Shown piece after piece: positions 57,793 to 64,000 of a stretch of 64,000 nt of DNA (its first letter is position 1; each line of letters starts with the position of its first letter). A program made the position numbers and the translations under genes. This DNA comes from Streptomyces filamentosus (GTDB lineage: Bacteria; Actinomycetota; Actinomycetes; Streptomycetales; Streptomycetaceae): contig NZ_BNBE01000001.1 in assembly GCF_014654895.1 (NCBI RefSeq), positions 2,108,001 to 2,172,000 on the forward strand. Direction: 5' to 3'. The notes under the pieces are model-generated. The model saw only the letters and a list, made by a program, of their open reading frames with translations. It made no database searches and had not been told where the DNA came from.

Positions 57793-58710
57793 ATGACGAA
57801 CAGCACCCCGAAGAACCCGAATCCGATCCCGAACACGACCCCGGTCCCGAATCCGACCCCGAACCCGAACCCGATCCCGGGCCGGCACCCGGTCCTGGTC
57901 CTCGGCGGCACCGGCAAGACCGGCCGCCGCGTGGTCTCCCGGCTGCGGCAGCGCGGCCAGGAGGTCCGCGTCGCCGCCCGCAAGGGCCCCGTCCGCTTCG
58001 ACTGGACCGACGAGAACACCTGGGAGCCCGTCCTCGACGGCGTCCGCGCGGCCTATCTCGTCGACTCGATGACCGCCGACGCCGGGGACCTCATGCGGGA
58101 GTTCGCGAAGCTCGCGGCGGCCCGTGGGGTCGAGCGGCTGGTGCTGCTCTCGCACCGCGACTGGGTCGCCGCCGAGGGCGAGGAGAAGCTGCCCTGCGAG
58201 CGGGCCGTGCGCGAGTCCGGCGCCGCCTGGACCCTCCTCAAGCCCTCCTGGTTCTCCCAGAACTTCAGCGAGGACGCCTTCTTCCGGGGCCAGGTCCTCG
58301 ACGGCGAGCTGGGGTGGGCGACCGGCTCCGGCACCGAGGCGTTCGTCGACGCCGACGACATCGCGGACGTGGCGGTGGCCGCCCTCACCGAGGACGGCCA
58401 CGCCGGGGCGGAGTACCCGCTCACCGGGCCGCGCCTGCTCTCCCTGGCCCAGGTGGCGGAGGAGATCTCCCGCGCCACCGGCCGGGAGGTCTCCCACCGG
58501 GCCGACACCCCCGAGGAGTTCGCGGCCCGCGCCGCCCGCGCGGGCGTGCCGGACGACTTCACCGCCCTGCTGAACCTGCTCTTCGGCTGGATCGCCGAGA
58601 ACCGTTTCGCGGAGCTCGCGGACGGCGTCCAGCGGGCGCTCGGCCGCGAGCCCCGCGACTTCGCGGAGTACGTCAGGTCCACGGCCGTGACGGGGGTGTG
58701 GACGCCCTGA
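57793..58710 (+). CDS. NmrA/NAD(P)-binding SDR-like protein
   Basis: A 305-residue atypical SDR: the N-terminal ~28 residues are repetitive N/P/T sequence from iterated CCGAAC/CCCG units, then VLVLGGTGKTGRRVVSRLRQRG, the NmrA-type nucleotide motif, followed by VRVAARKGPVRFDW and a later LLKPSWFSQNF. It may reduce quinones or aldehydes or act as a redox sensor; it lacks the YxxxK dyad. The ATG at 57793 is the first after a TTG. Divergent AraC regulator probably controls it. Confidence 0.87.
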   Translation: MTNSTPKNPNPIPNTTPVPNPTPNPNPIPGRHPVLVLGGTGKTGRRVVSRLRQRGQEVRVAARKGPVRFDWTDENTWEPVLDGVRAAYLVDSMTADAGDLMREFAKLAAARGVERLVLLSHRDWVAAEGEEKLPCERAVRESGAAWTLLKPSWFSQNFSEDAFFRGQVLDGELGWATGSGTEAFVDADDIADVAVAALTEDGHAGAEYPLTGPRLLSLAQVAEEISRATGREVSHRADTPEEFAARAARAGVPDDFTALLNLLFGWIAENRFAELADGVQRALGREPRDFAEYVRSTAVTGVWTP

Positions 58711-58729
58711 GCCGACGGGCCCGGCCGGG

Positions 58730-59422
58730 TCACTCGCAGGCGACGCCGTCGCCGTCGCGGTCGAGGTGACGGCCGTAGCCCGGCTCGCCCACGTGGATGG
58801 GGTCGGCGCCCGCGGCACGGACGGCCGTGCAGTTGGCGTAGTACGGCGCGGGGTCCGGCTCCGGCTCGGCCGTCTCCGCCGGCCGGGTCGTCGGGGCCGG
58901 CGGCTTCGGCTTGGGCGTGGCCGGCTTCGGGGTGGTGGGCGCGGGCTTCGGCGCCTCGGTCGTGGGCTCGGGCGTCGTCGGGTCGGGCGTCGGGGCCTCG
59001 GTCGTCGGCTCCGGGGTGGGCGTGGGCGCCTCGGTGGTGGGGGCCTCGGTGGTCGGCTCGGGCGTCGGGGCCGGCGCCTCGGTCGACGGCTCCTCCGTGG
59101 GGGTCGGGGTGGCCGGGGCCGTCACGGCGGGCTTCGGGTCGCCCGCGCCCGGCTCCTCCGGCGGGTCCATGACCATCACCACCACGAACCACAGGGCGGA
59201 CAGGACGGTCGCCACGGTCTTCGTCCGGTTCGTCCACCGCCCGAGCCAGGCCAGGACGATGCCCACGGGCGGGAGGAGGACGAGCAGGGTGACGATCAGC
59301 GCCGGGTGCTGCCACCAGCGTCTGGGCGGCTGCCACGCCGGGGCGGGCTGGTACGGGTTCTGCTGGGGGTGCACGCGCGGCTCCGGGGACGGGAAGGGGG
59401 ACGGCGGCGCCGTACGGGGCAC
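58730..59422 (-). CDS. Membrane protein with Pro/Thr/Glu repeats and excalibur domain
   Basis: A 230-residue protein: a cytoplasmic P-rich start, two hydrophobic segments (LIVTLLVLLPPVGIVLAWL, TVLSALWFVVVMVM), a ~85-residue extracytoplasmic stalk of TEAPTPEPT-type repeats, and a C-terminal excalibur calcium-binding domain (YANCTAVRAAGADPIHVGEPGYGRHLDRDGDGVACE with its Cys pair and DxDxDG loop). It anchors a Ca-binding module on the cell surface. It converges on the NmrA-type gene. Confidence 0.88.
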   Translation of the reverse strand: MPRTAPPSPFPSPEPRVHPQQNPYQPAPAWQPPRRWWQHPALIVTLLVLLPPVGIVLAWLGRWTNRTKTVATVLSALWFVVVMVMDPPEEPGAGDPKPAVTAPATPTPTEEPSTEAPAPTPEPTTEAPTTEAPTPTPEPTTEAPTPDPTTPEPTTEAPKPAPTTPKPATPKPKPPAPTTRPAETAEPEPDPAPYYANCTAVRAAGADPIHVGEPGYGRHLDRDGDGVACE

Positions 59423-59508
59423 CGTGGCCGTGGATCGTACACACGACCTTCACAACCGGGGACCCGTACGGCACGGCCTTCACGGCCCGGTGGCTCCGAA
59501 CCGCCGTT

Positions 59509-60642
59509 TCAGTACGACTTGGGCAGCCCCAGGGAGTGGATCGAGACGTAGTTCAGGATCATCTCCCGGCTGACGGGGGCGATCCGGGCCACCCGGGAGG
59601 CCGTCACCAGCCGGGCCAGGCCGAACTCCTTGGTGAGGCCGTTGCCGCCGAGGGTGTGGACGGCGGTGTCGACCGCCTTCACGCACGCCTCGGCCGCCGC
59701 GTACTTCGCCATGTTGGCGGCCTCGCCCGCGCCGAGGTCGTCGCCCGCGTCGTACAGCTTCGCCGCCTTCTGCATCATCAGGCGGGCGAGTTCGAGCTCG
59801 ATGTGGGCCTGGGCGAGCGGGTGCGCGACGGCCTGGTGGGAGCCGATGGGCGCCTTCCAGACCTGTCGCTCCTTGGCGTAGCCGACGGCCCGGTCGAGGG
59901 CGTAGCGGCCCATGCCGATCGCGAAGGCGGCCGTCATGATCCGCTCCGGGTTGAGGCCCGCGAAGAGCTGGAGCAGTCCCGCGTCCTCGTCGCCGACGAG
60001 CGCGTCCGCCGGCAGGTGCACGTCGTCGAGGGTCAGCTCGAACTGCTTCTCGTCCGCGTCGAGTTCCATCTCGATGTGCCGGCGGCCGAAGCCCGGGGTG
60101 TCGCGCGGGACGATGAAGAGGCACGCCTTGAGGCTGCCGGTGCGGGCGTCCGAGGTGCGGCCGACGATCAGGGTCGCGTCGGCGATGTCGACGCCGGAGA
60201 CGAAGACCTTCCGGCCGTTCAGGACCCAGCCGTCCTCGGTGCGGGTGGCGGTGGTGGTGATGCGGTGCGAGTTGGAGCCCGCGTCGGGTTCGGTGATGCC
60301 GAAGGCCATCGTCCGCGTGCCGTCCGCGAGGCCGGGCAGCCAGGCCGCCTTCTGCCCGTCCGTGCCGAAGCGGGAGATGACCGTGCCGCAGATCGCGGGC
60401 GAGACGACCATCATCAGGAGCGGTGCCCCGGCCGCGCCCGCCTCCTCCAGGACGATGGACAGTTCGGCCATGCCGCCGCCCCCGCCGCCGTACTCCTCCG
60501 GCAGGTTCACCCCGAGGTAGCCGAGCTTGCCGGCCTCGGCCCACAGGGCCGCCCGGTCGAAGCCGGGTCCGTGGCGGCGGCCGAGCGCGGCGACGGCGGC
60601 GCGGAGTTCGGTGTGCTCCCGGGGCTCGATGTCGGTGCTCAT
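59509..60642 (-). CDS. Acyl-CoA dehydrogenase
   Basis: A 377-residue acyl-CoA dehydrogenase with a full set of motifs: AFGITEPDAGSNSHRITTT for FAD, VLNGRKVFVSGVDIADATL, and C-terminal TLGGNGLTKEFGLARLVTASRVARIAPVSREMILNYVSIHSLGLPKSY. It oxidises an acyl-CoA, probably methyl-branched or short given its operon. The ATG (60642) overlaps the stop of the biotin carboxylase gene as ATGA, so the carboxylase and dehydrogenase are co-translated. Isovaleryl- or citronellyl-CoA-type pathways use the same gene combination. Confidence 0.92.
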   Translation of the reverse strand: MSTDIEPREHTELRAAVAALGRRHGPGFDRAALWAEAGKLGYLGVNLPEEYGGGGGGMAELSIVLEEAGAAGAPLLMMVVSPAICGTVISRFGTDGQKAAWLPGLADGTRTMAFGITEPDAGSNSHRITTTATRTEDGWVLNGRKVFVSGVDIADATLIVGRTSDARTGSLKACLFIVPRDTPGFGRRHIEMELDADEKQFELTLDDVHLPADALVGDEDAGLLQLFAGLNPERIMTAAFAIGMGRYALDRAVGYAKERQVWKAPIGSHQAVAHPLAQAHIELELARLMMQKAAKLYDAGDDLGAGEAANMAKYAAAEACVKAVDTAVHTLGGNGLTKEFGLARLVTASRVARIAPVSREMILNYVSIHSLGLPKSY

Positions 60643-62531
60643 GCTGTCTGGTCCTCCTGTGCGTCGGTGTGCACGGCTGCTTCGGTCTGTACGACGGCGA
60701 GCAGGGCGCCGACCTCGACCTGGTGGCCGGGGGCGGCGTGGAGCGCGGTGAGCGTGCCGGAGGCGGGGGCGGTGACCTTGTGCTCCATCTTCATCGCCTC
60801 CAGCCAGAGCAGGGGCCGTCCGGCCTCGACGCGGTCGCCGACGGCCAGGCCGTCCGCGAGCCGGACGACGGTGCCGGGCATGGGCGCGAGGAGGGAGCCG
60901 GGGAGGGTCCGCTCGCGCGGGTCGGTGAAGCGGGGGCGGGCGGCGAGCCGGTGGGGGCCGACGTGGACGACCCCGGGGCCGTACGAGCGCGGCTCGAAGT
61001 CCCGTACCACTCCAGCCACTTCGAGCCGTACGCGGTCGGGCGCCGCGCTCACGACGCGGACCCCCTCGGGGGCGAGGACCTCGAAGCCGCCGTCCCTCAG
61101 GGGGCGGTAGCGGACCTCGTGGCCGCCATACTCCCTGACCTCGTCCTGCGAGCGGACGTTCCGCCAGCCCCCGCCGAAGCGGCCGGAGTTGCGGGAGGCT
61201 TCGGCGAGGGCGGCGGCGACCGCCGCGCAGGGTCCGCCGTCCGGGGGGACGGCGAGGGCGGTCAGGTTCCGTCCGTAGAAGCCGGTGTCGAGCCGCCGCA
61301 CCTCCCGGAACTCCTCGTGCCGCAGCGAGGCGACGAGGAGGTCGCGGTTGGTGGCCGGGCCGTGGATCACGGCCCGCTCCAGGGCGTGGACGAGCCGGCG
61401 GACGGCCTCCGCGCGGGTCGGCGCGTGGGCGACGACCTTGGCGAGCATGGCGTCGTAGTGCACCGGCACGGTGTCCCCGGAGGCGTACCCGGTGTCGACG
61501 CGCACGCCCGGCACACCGAAGGCGTGCAGCCGGCCCGTCTGCGGGGCCCAGTCCGCCGCCGGGTCCTCCGCGTACAGCCGGGCCTCGACCGCGTGGCCCC
61601 GGGGGGCGGGCGGCTCCGGCGGCAGCGGGGCGCCCTCGGCGACGGCGATCTGGAGGGCGACGAGGTCGGTGCCGTACACCTCCTCGGTCACCGGGTGCTC
61701 GACCTGGAGGCGGGTGTTCATCTCCAGGAAGTGCGCCCGGCCGTCCGCGACCAGGAACTCCACGGTGCCCGCGCCGACGTAGCCGACGGCCTTCGCCGCC
61801 GCCGCCGACCGCTCGTACAGCTCCTCCGCCAGCGCGGGCGGCAGACCGGGCGCCGGGGCCTCCTCGATCACCTTCTGGTGGCGGCGCTGGAGGGAGCAGT
61901 CGCGGGTGCCGAGCGTCCACACCGTGCCGTGGGCGTCGGCGAGGACCTGCACCTCGACGTGCCGGCCGTCCTCCACGTACGGCTCGACGAACACCTCGCC
62001 GTCCCCGAAGGCGCTCTCCGCCTCCGCCGACGCCGCCCGCAACGCCCCTTCCAGATCGGCGAGTTCGCGGACGATCCGCATGCCGCGACCGCCGCCGCCC
62101 GCCGCCGCCTTCACCAGCACGGGCAGGTCGGCCGCCGTGACGTCGCGCAGGGGCTCGATCCCCAGCAGCTCCTTGGCCCGGGTCTTCGACGCCATCGCCT
62201 CGATGGCCTCCGGCGGCGGCCCGATCCAGCGCAGGCCCGCCTCCGTCACGGCCCGCGCGAAGGCGGCGTTCTCGGAGAGGAAGCCGTAGCCGGGGTGGAC
62301 GGCGTCCGCGCCCGCCGCGAGCGCCGCCGCCACCACCAGGTCCCCGCGCAGGTACGTCTCCGAGGGCGACGCCCCCGGCAGCCGTACCGCCGTGTCCGCC
62401 TCCCGCACGTGCAGGGCTCCGGCGTCGGCGTCGGAGAAGACGGCGACGGTCGCGATGCCCAGCTCGCGGCAGGTGCGGAAGACGCGGCAGGCGATCTCGC
62501 CGCGGTTCGCGACCAGGACGGTCGAAATCAT
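60639..62531 (-). CDS. Acyl-CoA carboxylase alpha subunit (biotin carboxylase + BCCP)
   Basis: A 630-residue protein: biotin carboxylase N-domain (VLVANRGEIACRVFRTCRELGIATVAVFSDADA), ATP-grasp (LPVLVKAAAGGGGRGMRIV, EVFVEPYVEDGRHVEVQVLAD), C-domain (LEMNTRLQVEHPVTEEVYGTDLV), and a C-terminal biotinyl domain with EAMKMEHKV, the Lys being the biotin site. It carboxylates biotin with ATP and bicarbonate and hands it to the carboxyltransferase encoded directly upstream (7-base gap). With it, it makes a methylcrotonyl- or geranyl-type acyl-CoA carboxylase; substrate inferred only. Confidence 0.95.
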   Translation of the reverse strand: MISTVLVANRGEIACRVFRTCRELGIATVAVFSDADAGALHVREADTAVRLPGASPSETYLRGDLVVAAALAAGADAVHPGYGFLSENAAFARAVTEAGLRWIGPPPEAIEAMASKTRAKELLGIEPLRDVTAADLPVLVKAAAGGGGRGMRIVRELADLEGALRAASAEAESAFGDGEVFVEPYVEDGRHVEVQVLADAHGTVWTLGTRDCSLQRRHQKVIEEAPAPGLPPALAEELYERSAAAAKAVGYVGAGTVEFLVADGRAHFLEMNTRLQVEHPVTEEVYGTDLVALQIAVAEGAPLPPEPPAPRGHAVEARLYAEDPAADWAPQTGRLHAFGVPGVRVDTGYASGDTVPVHYDAMLAKVVAHAPTRAEAVRRLVHALERAVIHGPATNRDLLVASLRHEEFREVRRLDTGFYGRNLTALAVPPDGGPCAAVAAALAEASRNSGRFGGGWRNVRSQDEVREYGGHEVRYRPLRDGGFEVLAPEGVRVVSAAPDRVRLEVAGVVRDFEPRSYGPGVVHVGPHRLAARPRFTDPRERTLPGSLLAPMPGTVVRLADGLAVGDRVEAGRPLLWLEAMKMEHKVTAPASGTLTALHAAPGHQVEVGALLAVVQTEAAVHTDAQEDQTA

Positions 62532-62538
62532 CAGGGCC

Positions 62539-64000
62539 TCACATTCGGAAGACGCCGAAGCCGCCGCGCGCGCCCTCGACCGGTGCCGTGTGGATCGCGG
62601 ACAGGCACAGCCCGAGGACCGTGCGGGTGTCGCGGGGGTCGATGACCCCGTCGTCGTAGAGCAGGCCGGAGAGGAAGTGCGGCAGCGACTCGGACTCGAT
62701 CTGCGCCTCGACCAGGGCCCGCAGCCCGGCGTCCGCCTCCTCGTCGTACGGCCGCCCCTTCGCCGCCGCCGACGCCCGCGCCACGATCGACAGGACGCCC
62801 GCGAGCTGCTGCGGCCCCATGACGGCGGACTTGGCGCTGGGCCAGGCGAAGAGGAACCGGGGGTCGTACGCCCGCCCGCACATGCCGTAGTGCCCGGCGC
62901 CGTAGCTCGCCCCCATGAGGACGGACAGGTGCGGGACCTTCGAGTTCGACACCGCGTTGATCATCATCGCGCCGTGCTTGATGATGCCGCCCTGCTCGTA
63001 CTCCTTGCCCACCATGTAGCCGGTGGTGTTGTGGAGGAACAGCAGCGGGATGTCCCGCTGGTTCGCCAGCTGGATGAACTGGGCGGCCTTCTGCGACTCG
63101 GCGGAGAACAGCACTCCCTGCGCGTTCGCGAGGATCCCCACCGGATAGCCGTGCAGCCGCGCCCAGCCGGTGGTGAGGCTGGGCCCGTACAGCGGCTTGA
63201 ACTCGTCGAAGTCGGAGCCGTCGACGATCCGAGCGATCACCTCGCGCGGGTCGAACGGCTTCTTGAGGTCGCCGGGCACGATCCCCAGCAGTTCCTCGGC
63301 GTCGTACTTCGGCGGCTCGACCGCCGACGGGTCCGGATCCGGGTGCGCCTTGCGGTGGTTGAGCCGGGCGACGATCCGGCGGGCCTGCCGGATCGCGTCG
63401 GCCTCGTCCACCGCGTAGTGGTCGGCGAGCCCGGACACCCGCGCGTGCATCGCCGCGCCGCCCAGCGACTCGTCGTCGCTCTCCTCGCCCGTCGCCATCT
63501 TCACCAGCGGCGGCCCGCCGAGGAAGACCTTCGACCGCTCCTCGATCATCACCGTGTGGTCGGACATGCCCGGCACGTACGCCCCGCCGGCCGTCGAGTT
63601 GCCGAAGACGACCGCGACCGTCGGGATGCCGGCGGCGGAGAGCCGGGTGAGGTCGCGGAAGAGCGCCCCGCCCGGGATGAAGATCTCCTTCTGCGAGGGC
63701 AGGTCGGCGCCGCCGGACTCGACCAGCGAGATCACCGGGAGCCGGTTGGCGTACGCGATCTCGTTGGCCCGCAGCGCCTTCTTCAGCGTCCACGGGTTGG
63801 AGGCGCCGCCGCGCACGGTCGGGTCGTTGGCCGTGACCAGGCACTCGACGCCCTCCACCACCCCGATGCCGGTGACGAGCGACGCCCCCACCTGGTAGGA
63901 GCTGCCCCAGCCGGCGAGCGGCGACAGCTCCAGGAACGGCGAGTCCGGGTCGAGCAGCAGCTCGATCCGCTCCCGGGCCAGCAGCTTGCCCCGCTCCCGG
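62539..64000 (-). CDS. Acyl-CoA carboxylase beta subunit, carboxyltransferase (5' end missing)
   Basis: The visible ~487 residues run to the window end, so the start is lost. Both crotonase-like lobes are present: [21 protein letters not shown] in the N-lobe and [57 protein letters not shown] in the C-lobe. This pattern matches methylcrotonyl-/geranyl-CoA carboxylase beta subunits more than propionyl-CoA types. It pairs with the adjacent biotin carboxylase and the acyl-CoA dehydrogenase to degrade a branched acyl-CoA. The first residue seen is at the upstream edge (..[21 protein letters not shown]). Confidence 0.93.
   Translation of the reverse strand, partial: RERGKLLARERIELLLDPDSPFLELSPLAGWGSSYQVGASLVTGIGVVEGVECLVTANDPTVRGGASNPWTLKKALRANEIAYANRLPVISLVESGGADLPSQKEIFIPGGALFRDLTRLSAAGIPTVAVVFGNSTAGGAYVPGMSDHTVMIEERSKVFLGGPPLVKMATGEESDDESLGGAAMHARVSGLADHYAVDEADAIRQARRIVARLNHRKAHPDPDPSAVEPPKYDAEELLGIVPGDLKKPFDPREVIARIVDGSDFDEFKPLYGPSLTTGWARLHGYPVGILANAQGVLFSAESQKAAQFIQLANQRDIPLLFLHNTTGYMVGKEYEQGGIIKHGAMMINAVSNSKVPHLSVLMGASYGAGHYGMCGRAYDPRFLFAWPSAKSAVMGPQQLAGVLSIVARASAAAKGRPYDEEADAGLRALVEAQIESESLPHFLSGLLYDDGVIDPRDTRTVLGLCLSAIHTAPVEGARGGFGVFRM

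Overview
The window is chromosomal DNA of a Streptomyces-type actinomycete. Base composition is very high in G+C with strongly GC-biased third codon positions. Marker families are XRE/DUF397 pairs, STAS and HATPase anti-sigma partners, a DmdR/DesR-type repressor, I36-inhibitor/FG-GAP secreted proteins and a Cys-containing 'RRHVD' leader peptide. From memory, the order purU / SCO4402 family / sigma factor and dmdR / SIS / pdxH / citrate synthase / CoA-ligase / acyl-CoA carboxylase resembles the SCO43xx-44xx core of S. coelicolor; this was not checked.

Layout. 0-3.4 kb: 3' part of a giant Ig-repeat secreted protein. 3.4-9.4 kb: flavin reductase, three MFS exporters and a GlxA-type regulator. 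9.4-18.5 kb: a CoA-dependent catabolic block (Zn-alcohol dehydrogenase, SDR, cyclase-family hydrolase, paired acyl-CoA dehydrogenases, amidohydrolase, acyl-CoA ligase). Three of its promoter regions, and that of the distant flavin reductase, share a 15-bp dyad operator (CTGAYR-N3-YRTYAG), so they look like one TetR-type regulon. 18.5-21.1 kb: STAS protein, ECF-like sigma factor and out-of-frame anti-sigma/MDMPI protein. 21.3-28.3 kb: purU, SCO4402-family protein, solitary ABC solute-binding lipoprotein, TQ-repeat membrane protein, TPR regulator and a Prim-Pol-like protein. 28.4-35.2 kb: ABC exporter, small hypotheticals, membrane mycoredoxin and an XRE/DUF397 module. 35.2-39.6 kb: tandem I36/FG-GAP secreted paralogues and an alpha/beta hydrolase under a LexA-like box. 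39.6-47.8 kb: DtxR-family regulator, SIS protein, PAS/GAF sensor, two-component system and its probable ABC exporter. 47.8-48.06 kb: a structured RNA locus. 48-53.6 kb: pdxH, citrate synthase, 2OG-Fe(II) oxygenase with a leader peptide, metalloprotease and PLP dehydratase. 53.6-64 kb: a second CoA-catabolic set (TetR, crotonase, CoA ligase; acyl-CoA dehydrogenase, biotin carboxylase, carboxyltransferase cut by the window end), interrupted by an AraC/NmrA pair and an excalibur protein.

The least explained signals are non-coding. At 47.79-48.03 kb a good promoter precedes a full-length anti-16S Shine-Dalgarno, a 12-codon ORF whose start lies in a hairpin, and then a long stem and a three-way junction. 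At 39.69-39.83 kb three stem-loops end in a terminator-like hairpin. At 21.07-21.29 kb two inverted copies of one palindromic repeat flank another hairpin. The shared operator family and the Cys leader peptide are the clearest regulatory leads.
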